Assembly: GCF_000381925.1 (NCBI RefSeq)
Contig: NZ_KB907309.1
Coordinates: forward strand, 496,001 to 560,000
DNA: 64,000 nucleotides
Source: Nocardia sp. BMG111209
Lineage (GTDB): Bacteria > Actinomycetota > Actinomycetes > Mycobacteriales > Mycobacteriaceae
Direction of reading: 5' to 3'
The notes beneath the pieces were generated by a model. It did no database searches. It worked only from the letters and a program-made list of their open reading frames with translations, and was not told the DNA's origin. A program made the translations under genes and the position numbers. Below are positions 34,926 through 43,911 of the stretch, piece by piece. Position 1 is the stretch's first letter. Every line of letters starts with the position of its first letter.

Positions 34926-35417
34926 CTAGATCGGGTCGATCCGCTGGACCAGCCAGTGCCCGTCGTCCTTGTCGAGGTTGACCCGCACCCTGGTGTTGAG
35001 TACCGAGCCCTGCGGCGAATCCTTGCTGGTGAGTACCTGATTCAGATATGCCAGCACCACCGCGTGCGAACGTTCGGTGGAGATCACGCCGACCGCCTCG
35101 GCGGTGGCCCGCACGGTCAGCTCCTTCTCCTTCGCCCCGGGCGCGATGTCGTTCTTGATCAGGATGAGGTAGTCGTGGCGGAAGTTTTGCGTGAGATTGT
35201 CTGCCGCCTTGGGCAATTCGTTGTCGACGGTCCGGTAGTCGTAGGTGAAGATCGACTCCAGCGTGCGCTGGGCGGCGGTGGCGGAGGCGGCGCGGGCCTG
35301 CTCGGCCTCCCGATCCGACCAGAATCGGTAGCCGACGACCACCGAGGTCGCGACCGCGGCGACGAACAGCACGACCGCCGTGACCACCAGCACGATGCGT
35401 TTCGTTCCGAGGTTCAT
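34926..35417 (-). CDS. mam4B: Mce-associated membrane protein Mam4B
   Basis: A 163-aa protein and the last gene of the mce4 operon. One N-terminal TM segment (about residues 8-29, IVLVVTAVVLFVAAVATSVVVG) is followed by a charged helix and a periplasm-side NTF2-like domain (SIFTYDYRTVDNELP..., VVLAYLNQVLTSK..., RVRVNLDKDDGHWLVQRI). It resembles Rv3492c by position and layout. Mam proteins are thought to stabilise the Mce transporter. ATG 35417 overlaps the mam4A stop by 4 bp. Confidence 0.88.
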   Translation of the reverse strand: MNLGTKRIVLVVTAVVLFVAAVATSVVVGYRFWSDREAEQARAASATAAQRTLESIFTYDYRTVDNELPKAADNLTQNFRHDYLILIKNDIAPGAKEKELTVRATAEAVGVISTERSHAVVLAYLNQVLTSKDSPQGSVLNTRVRVNLDKDDGHWLVQRIDPI

Positions 35418-36607
35418 GCCACGAACTCCACTTCCGAGGCGGTGACGGTGCCGCTGTCGTCGCGGGTCACCGTGACCCGGAACCGGTAGGTGCGCTGCTG
35501 CGGCTGGGCCGATCCGGCGTTGGTGAGGGTCTGGGTCGCGGCGACCAGCACCCGGCCGGTGCCGGCGTCCTCGCTCTCCAGCGCCGCCTCGACGATCTCG
35601 CCGTGCGCCTTCACCTTGGCCTGCTGCACGACCTTCGCGTACGCGTCCTTCTGCGAAGAGTATTCGGCCTTCAGCTGCCCGGACGAGACCGACAGCACCC
35701 GGTCGATATCCGCGGAGGCCGTATCGTCCTGGATGTTGGTGAGGTTGAGGATGGCCTGCTTGGCGGTCTGCACGTATTCGGTGCGCCGCTCCGCCATCGC
35801 ATCCGCGTGCCGCTGGTGATAGACGAACACGCCACCGGCCCCCAGCAGCAGCACCAGCGACAACACCGCCACCACCGCGGCGGCCCAGCCGAGCACCCCG
35901 AGGCTCCGGTGGACGGTCGCGCTGTCGGCGGTGGGATCCGCCGCTGTCGCGACATCCGGCCGCGGCGCCGGTCGAGCCGTCGTGAGGTCGATGTAGGTCC
36001 ACGCCGACTCGCCCTCGTCGACGGCATCCTCGGCCTCCGCATCCACACCCGTGGACCGATAGACCTTCCCCGGCTCCGGAACACCATGCGCTGACGCAGA
36101 CTCGGTCGCCGGATCGGACTCGGCGGATTCGATGGCCGGACCGGGCCCGGCCGGAGCCGAAGCGGTCGCCGGACCGAGCGCGGCCGCAGCCGAAGCGGTC
36201 GCCGGATCAAGCCCGGCCGCAGCCGAAGCGATAGCCGGACCAGGCCCGGCCGCAGCCGAAGCGATAGCCGGACCAGGCCCGGCCGCAGCCGAAGCGATAG
36301 CCGGACCAGGCCCGGCCGCAGCCGAAGCGATAGCCGGACCAGGCCCGGCCGCAGCCGAAGCGATGGCCGAATCGAGCGCGGTCGGAGCCGAAGCGGTGGC
36401 CGAATCGAGCGCGGTCGGAGCCGAAGCGGTGGCCGAATCGAGCGCGGTCGGAGCCGAAGCGGTGGCCGAATCGGTACGAGCCGCAGTCGACCCGCTGACC
36501 GGGCCGCTCCCCGATGCGACGGCGGTGCCGGGCTCCTCCACCGGAGGCCCCGCCCGGCGGCTCGCGCGCCGCCGGGATAGTCCGCTGTTCCTTCTGCTGT
36601 CGCTCAT
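35414..36607 (-). CDS. mam4A: Mce-associated membrane protein Mam4A with 11-aa repeats
   Basis: A 397-aa protein (Rv3493c-like in position). A basic N terminus is followed by a low-complexity Ala/Ser/Pro region (about residues 46-155) made of about ten 11-aa units such as DSATASAPTAL (three identical) and GPAIASAAAGP. One TM segment follows (WAAAVVAVLSLVLLLGAGGVFVY, about 245-267), then a Mam NTF2-like domain ending in TVTASEVEFVA. The repeat region lies on the cytosolic side. ATG 36607 overlaps the mce4F stop. Confidence 0.85.
   Translation of the reverse strand: MSDSRRNSGLSRRRASRRAGPPVEEPGTAVASGSGPVSGSTAARTDSATASAPTALDSATASAPTALDSATASAPTALDSAIASAAAGPGPAIASAAAGPGPAIASAAAGPGPAIASAAAGPGPAIASAAAGLDPATASAAAALGPATASAPAGPGPAIESAESDPATESASAHGVPEPGKVYRSTGVDAEAEDAVDEGESAWTYIDLTTARPAPRPDVATAADPTADSATVHRSLGVLGWAAAVVAVLSLVLLLGAGGVFVYHQRHADAMAERRTEYVQTAKQAILNLTNIQDDTASADIDRVLSVSSGQLKAEYSSQKDAYAKVVQQAKVKAHGEIVEAALESEDAGTGRVLVAATQTLTNAGSAQPQQRTYRFRVTVTRDDSGTVTASEVEFVA
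36143..36472. repeat. 33-bp minisatellite inside mam4A
   Basis: About ten tandem 33-bp units encode 11-aa repeats. Four central units (roughly 36204-36360) are near-identical, and three units at 36375-36472 form a second near-identical subtype. Such arrays often vary in copy number between strains. Confidence 0.85.
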
Positions 36608-38016
36608 CGCAGTGGCTCCTCGAACATCGCCTGCCAGGTGGACGGTACTCTCCCGGATCCGTCGGGACCGACGTCACCTTGGTGATAGGTCCGGCCGTCG
36701 GGGCCGACGAAGGTTCCGCTGACGGGGTCCCGGGAGGTGGACACGGCCGCCGGATGGGTCTGCCCCGGAGCGCCCGGCTGGTCGTCCGGCGGCGAGCCCG
36801 CCGCGGCAGGCGTCTGGAACGGCGGGTTGTCCCCCTCCGGAACATAGCCCTGCGGGTCGTGGCACAGCTCCGGCGTCGGCGCGCGCTTCCCGGGCACATC
36901 CGCGCACGGGGTGTTGCGGATACCGCGCACCGCTTCCTTGGCGTCCTGCGGCACCTTGCAGTACAGATCGCCCTGGATGTCGGGGTGGTCGGTGGCGGTG
37001 GGAGCACGCCACTGGCCGGTGGGCAGGAAGCCGGTCAGGCAGCCGGGCGGATCGTTGAGGCCCAGCATGAAGTCGACCGTCGCGCCGTATTCGACCGGGC
37101 CGCGGATCACCGTCAGCAGCGCGGCGATCAGCGGCGGATAGATCACCAGGATCTGTTCCAGCCCGGCGTGATACGTGACGCCGACCTGCCCGACGCTGAC
37201 CAGATTCGACAACAGCAGCGGCAGTGTGGGTTTCAGTTGCTGGAAGGTGGAGCTCACCTTCTGCGCCGCCGACGGGGTCCGCTCCAGCAGCTGCCCCAGC
37301 GACGGATCATGCTGCCGCAGTTGGTCGGTCACGGTCGCGAGGTTCTGCGTCCAGGCCCGGATCGAATCCGCGGACCGGTTCTGGGTGTCGAGCAGCGGCC
37401 CGATCCGTTCCAGCAGATCCTTGGTCTGCCCGGTGTTCGCCTGCGCCTCCTGCACCAGCAGCGACGCCGAGTCGATGAACTTCTGCAGGTCCGGCCCGGC
37501 CCCGTTGAAGGCGACGAAGGCGTCGTCGATCACCTCGCGCAGTTTGGTGTCGGCGACGCTGGTCAGCAGCCGATCCGCCTGGTCCAGCATCGCGCCGACA
37601 TCCTGCGGCAGCCGGGTGCGCCCCACCTCGATCACCGAACCGTTGTGCAGCATGCCGCCCTGGGGATTCTCGACGGGCACCAGATCCACGTACTGCTCAC
37701 CGATCGCGGAGACGCTGCGCACGTAGGCATCGCTGTCGAGGGGCACCTTGTAGTCACTGTCGATGGACAGCACCGCGTCCACCCCGGTCGGCGTGAGCCG
37801 GACGTCGCTCACCTTGCCGATATTGGTGCCGCGGTACGCGACATTGGCGCTCGGGTACAGGCCCCCGGTCGCGCTCAGCCGCACGGTGACCCCGTAGCGG
37901 CCGACCCCGAACATCGCGGGCAGATGCACATAGCTGCCCGCCATCACGAGCAGGCCGACGACGGTCAGCACCGCGAAGATGACCAGCTGATTGCGTACGA
38001 ACCGGGTGAGCTTCAT
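36604..38016 (-). CDS. mce4F: Mce4F, Mce family lipid-transport protein
   Basis: A 470-aa MCE-family protein. N-terminal TM anchor (FVRNQLVIFAVLTVVGLLVMAG) then the MCE/MlaD domain (about 38-115; VRLSATGGLYPSANVAYRGTNIGKV), a long helical domain (about 120-300) and a Pro-rich C-terminal tail with Cys pairs. The six Mce proteins are thought to form a hexameric channel that guides sterols to the YrbE permease. ATG 38016 overlaps the mce4E stop by 4 bp. Confidence 0.94.
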   Translation of the reverse strand: MKLTRFVRNQLVIFAVLTVVGLLVMAGSYVHLPAMFGVGRYGVTVRLSATGGLYPSANVAYRGTNIGKVSDVRLTPTGVDAVLSIDSDYKVPLDSDAYVRSVSAIGEQYVDLVPVENPQGGMLHNGSVIEVGRTRLPQDVGAMLDQADRLLTSVADTKLREVIDDAFVAFNGAGPDLQKFIDSASLLVQEAQANTGQTKDLLERIGPLLDTQNRSADSIRAWTQNLATVTDQLRQHDPSLGQLLERTPSAAQKVSSTFQQLKPTLPLLLSNLVSVGQVGVTYHAGLEQILVIYPPLIAALLTVIRGPVEYGATVDFMLGLNDPPGCLTGFLPTGQWRAPTATDHPDIQGDLYCKVPQDAKEAVRGIRNTPCADVPGKRAPTPELCHDPQGYVPEGDNPPFQTPAAAGSPPDDQPGAPGQTHPAAVSTSRDPVSGTFVGPDGRTYHQGDVGPDGSGRVPSTWQAMFEEPLR

Positions 38017-39326
38017 CGATCCGTCCCCCCTCCGGGCACGTCGGGAGCCGGGTTCGCCGGTGCGGAATCGGGTCCCGGCGCCGGTGCGGAATCCGGCGGT
38101 GCGGGTGCGGCCGCGGGCGCCTGCGGCGCGGGCACCGTGAGCCCCGGAATCGCGGGCAGGCCCGGAATCGGCGGCAGCCCGGGAATACTCGGGGCCGGCG
38201 CGGGCGTGGGCGGCGGCGCCTGCAACGGCCCGGTCACCGGATCGCCCTTACCCTCCGCGGTTCCGGCGAAGGCGCCGAGCGCGCCCTCCACCCCGCCGAA
38301 GCGGCCGCCGAGCGCGGTTCCGGTGAGGAAGTTGGAATCCAGCCGCGCACCCGTGATGTCCACCGTCATCAGCAGATTCAGGTAGTCACCCTTCAACGCG
38401 TTGTCGAGATTCTTCAACGGGAACGGGAAGGTGAGCAGGATCTGCAGCGAGTCGGCCAGTTTGGTCCCGGTATCGGCCAGCGACTGCAACGCGGGCCGCA
38501 GATGCGCGAGATCGGCGGTGAGGTTCGCGCCGGAGTTCGCGATGATCCGCTGCACCACATCGCTCAGATCGCCCAGCGCGGTCAGGGTTTTCGTGATGTT
38601 CTCCCGCCGGTCCGCGAGGACGGTCAGCGCCGGGTGGATCTGCGTGATCGCGGTGGTCAGGTCGTCCTTCTGCCGGGCCAGGACCCCGGCGAACCGGTCC
38701 AGGCCGCTCATGGCCGCGATGATGTCGGCAGTCTGCTGATTCAACGTCGTTGTGAGCGTGGACAATTGGGGCAGCAGATCCCGGATGTCGTCCTGGCGGC
38801 CGTGGAAGGTGGCGTCCAGTTCGTGGGTGATGGTCTCCAGCTGCGAGATACCGCCGCCGTTGAGTACCACCGACAACGAGGACAGCACCTGCTCGGTGGT
38901 CGGATAGTCGCCCGCCCGCTCCAGCGGTATCACGTCACCGTTGTGCAATTGTCCTTGCGGCGCAACATCTTTCGGGGCCGCCAGCTCGACGTGATTACTG
39001 CCCAGCAGGCTGGTCTGGCCGATCCGCGCGGTGGCGTTCTCCGGCAACCGCACATCCTTGTCCAGGCTCACGGTGACCAGCGCGTGCCAGCCCTCGACCG
39101 TGATGTCGGTGACCGTGCCGACGGTGACGTCGTCCACCTTCACCGGCGAATTACGGGTCAGCGTCGTGACATTCGGCATCTGGATGCGTACCTGCCAGGA
39201 CCCCGCGCCGGTGCCGGCCGCACCCGGCATCGGCAGCGTGTTCAGCCCGTCCCACTGACAGCCGGTCGCGGTCAGCAGGACCGCGAGGCCGATCACGGCC
39301 CCGGCCAGCCGGATTCGAGTGTTCAT
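38013..39326 (-). CDS. mce4E: Mce4E lipoprotein (LprN-like)
   Basis: A 437-aa MCE-family lipoprotein. The signal peptide ends in lipobox LTATGC (Cys25), as in the E-position proteins of mce operons. The MCE domain is at about 45-125 (VRIQMPNVTTLTRNSPVKVDDVTVGTV), then an extended helical region and a Pro/Gly/Ala-rich tail with a PGLPPIPGLPAIPGL repeat. ATG 39326 overlaps the mce4D stop. Confidence 0.94.
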   Translation of the reverse strand: MNTRIRLAGAVIGLAVLLTATGCQWDGLNTLPMPGAAGTGAGSWQVRIQMPNVTTLTRNSPVKVDDVTVGTVTDITVEGWHALVTVSLDKDVRLPENATARIGQTSLLGSNHVELAAPKDVAPQGQLHNGDVIPLERAGDYPTTEQVLSSLSVVLNGGGISQLETITHELDATFHGRQDDIRDLLPQLSTLTTTLNQQTADIIAAMSGLDRFAGVLARQKDDLTTAITQIHPALTVLADRRENITKTLTALGDLSDVVQRIIANSGANLTADLAHLRPALQSLADTGTKLADSLQILLTFPFPLKNLDNALKGDYLNLLMTVDITGARLDSNFLTGTALGGRFGGVEGALGAFAGTAEGKGDPVTGPLQAPPPTPAPAPSIPGLPPIPGLPAIPGLTVPAPQAPAAAPAPPDSAPAPGPDSAPANPAPDVPGGGTDR

Positions 39327-40606
39327 CGCGTACCTCCCGGAATCGCGAGACCCAGGAAGTCCGTCGGCACCGAGACCGGTGCGGCGGGCGGTTGGTTCTG
39401 CGCCTGCATCCGGTCGGCCAGATCGGGCGTGCTGTAGGTGAGCTGATTCGGGAACGCGCCCTGCCCGGAGGCCGGATTCACCAGCAGCGGTGGATAGTTC
39501 ATCATCAGCGACTGGATCACCGGGGCCAGGTACTGCCGGCACAGCGCACCGGACCGATCGGAGTCGTGGTTCTCGATACCCTCGATCGCCCCGCAGAGGA
39601 AGGCGAACGGATTGGCGGCATTGACGCCGACCACCGCGCCGGTCAGCGAACCCTGTGCGGGCTTGTAGATCTGGTAGAAGTTCGCCAGCGCCGTGGGGCC
39701 CGCGTGCAGCACCCGCGCCAGATCGTCGCGCTTGTCGGCGAGCACCTGGGTGGCATCGGCGAGTCGCTGCACGCTCTCGGTCAGCTGCCCGCCGCGCTCG
39801 TCCAGGAACCGCTTCACATCGGCCACCGCGGAGTCCAGATTGTCCAGTCCGGTACCGAGATCCGTGGACACCCCGGCCAGTACCGAGGAGACCGAGGCCA
39901 GCCGGCCGCCGAACTGCACGATCTGGTCGTTGCTCTTGGACAGCACGTCGACGAACTGCTGCAGATTGCGCACGGTGCCGAACAGGTCGGTGCGCCCGTC
40001 CGAGAGGGTGTTCAACGTGCTGGACAGTTCGTGCAGGGTGTCGCGCAACGCCTGCGCGTTGCCGTCGGCGAGATTGTCGGCGGCGGTGTTCACGAACCGC
40101 CCGAACGAACCCTGCTTGTCGTCGCCGATCGGGCCGAGCGCCTGGGACAGCTTGGACAGTTCGGCCTTGATGTCGTCCCATTCGACCGGGATCGCGGTGC
40201 GCTCGGCCGGGATCTCTGCGCGGTCGCGCAACTTCGGGCCGCCGGTGTAGGCGGGCGCGAGCTGGATGAACCGCGCCGACACCAGCGAGGGCGAGATGAT
40301 CACCGCGCGCGCGTCCGCCGGCAGGTCGACGCCGCGATCCACCGTGAGCTTCACCGTGGCGCGGTCGCGGCCCGGCCGGATCGAGTCGATCCGCCCGACC
40401 TTCACCCCGAGTACCCGGATCTCGTCACCGGCGTACAACCCGTTGGTACTCGTGAAATACGCGGTGACATGCTTCTTCCCGATATCGGCGAGTACGCCGT
40501 AGGCGCCCCAGCCGACCAGCGCGACGACCACCACCGCGGCGGCGATCCGCACCCACCGCGGCAACCGGCCCACCCGCGAATCCCGGACCCTGCTGACCAT
40601 GCTCAT
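39323..40606 (-). CDS. mce4D: Mce4D
   Basis: A 427-aa MCE-family protein. TM anchor at about 20-42 (WVRIAAAVVVVALVGWGAYGVL), MCE domain at about 45-130 (VTAYFTSTNGLYAGDEIRVLGVKVGRI), helical region to about 300, then PTALANFYQIYKPAQ and a Pro-rich tail. Part of the sterol importer. ATG 40606 overlaps the mce4C stop. Confidence 0.94.
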   Translation of the reverse strand: MSMVSRVRDSRVGRLPRWVRIAAAVVVVALVGWGAYGVLADIGKKHVTAYFTSTNGLYAGDEIRVLGVKVGRIDSIRPGRDRATVKLTVDRGVDLPADARAVIISPSLVSARFIQLAPAYTGGPKLRDRAEIPAERTAIPVEWDDIKAELSKLSQALGPIGDDKQGSFGRFVNTAADNLADGNAQALRDTLHELSSTLNTLSDGRTDLFGTVRNLQQFVDVLSKSNDQIVQFGGRLASVSSVLAGVSTDLGTGLDNLDSAVADVKRFLDERGGQLTESVQRLADATQVLADKRDDLARVLHAGPTALANFYQIYKPAQGSLTGAVVGVNAANPFAFLCGAIEGIENHDSDRSGALCRQYLAPVIQSLMMNYPPLLVNPASGQGAFPNQLTYSTPDLADRMQAQNQPPAAPVSVPTDFLGLAIPGGTR

Positions 40607-41667
40607 CGCGGCGGCTCCTGGATCGACGGACCGACCGACAACGGCGGGTGATTGATGTAGTCGTTCAACGACTCCGGCACGTGATCCGGCCATACCAGCG
40701 CGTCGACCAGCACCCGCAGCGTGAGGCTGGTCGCGTTGGACACGTACGCCTGGAAGTACGGCCCGCTGCCGACCTGCTCCCCCAGCGCGGCGGCGAACGG
40801 CCCGAGCGAGTCGAGCGCCTTGCCGAGGTTGTCCTTGTTCCGCTGCAACAGCGCCAGCACCGAATTCAGTTTGTCCAGTGTGGGTTTCAACGAGGCCTCG
40901 TTGTCGGCGACGAATCCGCTCAGCTGCTGGGCCAGCCCGTTCACGTTCACGATCAGCTGGCTCAGCGCCGCCCTGCGAGCGTTGAGCTCACCGAGCAGAT
41001 CGTTGCCGTCGAGCAGCAGTGCGTTGATCTGATCGGAGCGGCTCGCGAGCACCTTGGTGACGTCCTGCGCGTGCGCCAGCAGTTCGGTCAGCGCCTTGTC
41101 GCGGGCGTTGAGGCTGCGCGAGAGGGCGGTCACGCCGTCCAGCGCGCCGCGCAGCGGGGCCGGGGTGTCGGCGAAGGCGCCGGAGAGGGCGTCCAGGGTC
41201 TGATTCACCCGATCGGTGTCCAGGCCCTTGACGGTACCGGCCAGATCACCCAGCGCGTCGTTCAGTGAATACGGAGAAGTGGTGCGCGCCAACGGAATCG
41301 GATCGTCACCACGAATCACCCCGTCGCCGGTGGGTACCACCTCGAGGGATTTGCGGCCCAGTACGGTGTTGGTCTTGATCGCGGCGGTGGTCTGCTTACC
41401 CAGCACGATCGAATCGTCCAGGCTGAAGGTCACCAGCACCTTCGCGCCGGCCAGCCGCACCCGTTCGACCCGGCCGGAGCGCACCCCCGCGACCTGCACC
41501 GGATCGCCGTCCATCAGCCCACCGGCATCGGCGAAGTAGGCGGAGTGCTCGACGCCGGAGCGGACGAACGGCAGCCGGTCGAACTGCAGGGCCGACAGCG
41601 AGACGGTCGCCGCGACGACGATGCCGATGATGCCGACGGTGGCCAGGGTGGAACGCTGCTCGCTCAC
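40603..41667 (-). CDS. mce4C: Mce4C
   Basis: A 354-aa MCE-family protein. TM anchor near the start (TLATVGIIGIVVAATVSLSAL), MCE domain (HSAYFADAGGLMDGDPVQVAGVRSGRV), then a coiled helical region. The C terminus (SGPYFQAYVSNATSL, SIQEPPR) is typical of C-position proteins, which lack the long tail of A, D and F. GTG 41667 overlaps the mce4B stop (GTGA). Confidence 0.94.
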   Translation of the reverse strand: MSEQRSTLATVGIIGIVVAATVSLSALQFDRLPFVRSGVEHSAYFADAGGLMDGDPVQVAGVRSGRVERVRLAGAKVLVTFSLDDSIVLGKQTTAAIKTNTVLGRKSLEVVPTGDGVIRGDDPIPLARTTSPYSLNDALGDLAGTVKGLDTDRVNQTLDALSGAFADTPAPLRGALDGVTALSRSLNARDKALTELLAHAQDVTKVLASRSDQINALLLDGNDLLGELNARRAALSQLIVNVNGLAQQLSGFVADNEASLKPTLDKLNSVLALLQRNKDNLGKALDSLGPFAAALGEQVGSGPYFQAYVSNATSLTLRVLVDALVWPDHVPESLNDYINHPPLSVGPSIQEPPR

Positions 41668-42695
41668 TGGTCGGAACACCTCCCCGTGGTCTGTAATCCG
41701 GGCAGGTTCACATGCATCGGCTTGCCGTCCGGGCCGTCGATCAGGAAGTTCGTGCCGCAGACGTACATGTTGAGGAAGGACCCGTAGGAACCGATACGCA
41801 CCAGCTTCTTGTAGGTGTCCGGCAGTTTGTCCAGCACCCACTGCACGTCGGCGGAGCGCTCGTCGAGGTTGCCCGACAACCGGCCCAGCTGATCGAAGTC
41901 CGCCTTCAGATCCGGCCGCGCCTCCTGCAACAGGGCGGTGAGGTCACCGGTCGCACCGGCCAGCCGCGGCAGTGCCGCGCCGATCGGATCCTTGTCCGCG
42001 GCCAGCCCGCTGACCAGCCGTTGCAGTTCGGTGAGCGTGGTGTCGAATTCCTTGTCGCGGCTGTCCAGGGTGGCCAGCACCGTCTTCAGGTTGTCGATGA
42101 CGCTGCCGATCAGCGCATCCCGATCGGCGAGGGTCTTCGCGAACGAGCCCGAGCTGTTCAGCAGCGCGACCAGCGTGCCGCCCTGACCCTGGAACACCTG
42201 CAACAGCGCGCTGGTCAGATCATTCACCTGCGCCGGATCCAGCCCGCGCAGCAACGGTTTGAAGCCGCCGAGCAGCAGGTCCAGATCCAGCGCCGGTTTG
42301 GTCCGGTCGACGCCGAGGGTGCCGCCGGACGACATGGTCTGCGCGGTACCCGGCCCCTCCATCAGCTCCAGATACCGGTCGCCGACCAGATTCTCGTAGC
42401 GGATGGTCGCCCGGGTACTGGTGTACAGCCGGTACTGCCGATCGACGTCGAAGTCGACGTGCGCGAGATGATCCCGGCCCACCGACACCCGCGACACCGA
42501 GCCCACCGGGACACCCGCGATGCGCACCTTCGCACCGGGCAGCATCCCGGACGAACTGGTGAACACCGCGTGATAGCCGTTCTCCCGGGCGAACCGCATC
42601 TGGCTGAAGATCACCGCCAGCAGCGCCAGGACGAGCAGCATCACCAGGGTGAAGATTCCGAGCTTCACGGTGCTGGCGTGCGGTTTGACTCTCAT
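41664..42695 (-). CDS. mce4B: Mce4B
   Basis: A 343-aa MCE-family protein. TM anchor at about 11-32 (LGIFTLVMLLVLALLAVIFSQM), MCE domain (YHAVFTSSSGMLPGAKVRIAGVPVGSV), helical region, and a C-terminal YGSFLNMYVCGTNF segment typical of B-position proteins. ATG 42695 overlaps the mce4A stop by 4 bp. Confidence 0.94.
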   Translation of the reverse strand: MRVKPHASTVKLGIFTLVMLLVLALLAVIFSQMRFARENGYHAVFTSSSGMLPGAKVRIAGVPVGSVSRVSVGRDHLAHVDFDVDRQYRLYTSTRATIRYENLVGDRYLELMEGPGTAQTMSSGGTLGVDRTKPALDLDLLLGGFKPLLRGLDPAQVNDLTSALLQVFQGQGGTLVALLNSSGSFAKTLADRDALIGSVIDNLKTVLATLDSRDKEFDTTLTELQRLVSGLAADKDPIGAALPRLAGATGDLTALLQEARPDLKADFDQLGRLSGNLDERSADVQWVLDKLPDTYKKLVRIGSYGSFLNMYVCGTNFLIDGPDGKPMHVNLPGLQTTGRCSDQ

Positions 42696-43909
42696 GGGTT
42701 GGGCACCCCCGGCAGTCCGGCGAACAGCAACTGGAACACCCTGGCCCCGTTGGAATGCGAGTCCAGGCTGGGCGTCCACACCTCACCCTGCGAGGTGTCG
42801 GTGACCAGGTAGTCGGAATGGCTGCCGGGCACCCGGTCCAGGATGCCCTCGCAGTGCGGGCCGCCGGTGGCGTTCACCTTCGGCAGGTCCTTCGGGTACT
42901 TGTACGGCTCGCCGCCGGGCATGAAGCTGGCGTTCAGATTCACCCACGGGCCCTGCCCGCCGAAGATCTGGTTCGCCACCGGCAGCGCATCGGCCACGCC
43001 GACGACCAGGCAGTACAGCTCCGGGCTGTACTCGTCGAGCAGTTCGCTGGTGGGCCGCAACAGATCCAGCGCGCTGACCAGTTGAGTCTCGTTGTCCCGC
43101 AACACCGATCCGGTGGTGTCGGCGAGGCCGATCACGTTCAGCAGCACCGCGTCCAGATCGTCCTGATGCCGCACCAGCGTCCGGCTCGTCACCGCCGCGT
43201 TGTCGGTGGTCCGCAGCAGATCGGGGGCGGTGTCTGCGTACAGCTCCGTCACCGGGACCGAGGTCTGCAGATCCCGTTGCAGGTCCGGCAGGCTCGGATT
43301 GATGTCGCGCAGATAGTGATCGGAGTCGGCGAGCAGCCGGCCCAGTTCGTCGCCGCGGCCCTGCAGGGCGGTGCCGAGGGCGGTCAGGGTCGCATTGAGC
43401 TTCTCCGGCTGCACCTTCGCCAGCACATCGCTGAGATGCTGGAACAGCGTGTTGAATTCGACGGTCACCGCCTGCGCGGACACGGTGGCGCCGGGCCGCA
43501 GATGGTCCGCCGAGGGTTGTTCCGGCACCGCGAAATTCACGTACTTCGCGCCGAACACGGTGGTGGAGCGGATGTCCACGGTGGCGTTGGCCGGTACCAG
43601 CGTCAACTCGTGCGGATCGATCGCCAGCCGCAGGCGGGCCCGGTCACCGGCGTACGAAACACTCTGCACGCGGCCGATTTCCACGCCCCGGATCTTGACC
43701 TTGGCATCCGGATCGAGCACCAGTCCGGCGCGCGAGGTGTCGATGTAGACCGCCTCGGTGGAGGTGAACCCGCCGGCGAACATCGTCAGCGCGACCGCGA
43801 CGATCGCCACCAGCGCCAGCACCATGCCCAGCCCGGCCAGTTTCACACTCCATCCGGCACCGAAAACTCTTCCAGCACCGTCCTTTTCGACCAATTTGTT
43901 CGCCGCCAT
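42692..43909 (-). CDS. mce4A: Mce4A
   Basis: A 405-aa MCE-family protein, first of the six. TM anchor at about 22-46 (LAGLGMVLALVAIVAVALTMF), MCE domain with AVYIDTSRAGLVLDPDAKVKIRGVEIGRV, then a helical region with GRGDELGRLLADSDHYLRDINP. The C-terminal part has conserved Cys (LYCLVVGV, GPHCEGI). In mycobacteria and rhodococci mce4 imports cholesterol and other sterols. ATG 43909 lies 2 bp after yrbE4B. Confidence 0.94.
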   Translation of the reverse strand: MAANKLVEKDGAGRVFGAGWSVKLAGLGMVLALVAIVAVALTMFAGGFTSTEAVYIDTSRAGLVLDPDAKVKIRGVEIGRVQSVSYAGDRARLRLAIDPHELTLVPANATVDIRSTTVFGAKYVNFAVPEQPSADHLRPGATVSAQAVTVEFNTLFQHLSDVLAKVQPEKLNATLTALGTALQGRGDELGRLLADSDHYLRDINPSLPDLQRDLQTSVPVTELYADTAPDLLRTTDNAAVTSRTLVRHQDDLDAVLLNVIGLADTTGSVLRDNETQLVSALDLLRPTSELLDEYSPELYCLVVGVADALPVANQIFGGQGPWVNLNASFMPGGEPYKYPKDLPKVNATGGPHCEGILDRVPGSHSDYLVTDTSQGEVWTPSLDSHSNGARVFQLLFAGLPGVPNP

Positions 43910-43911
43910 GC

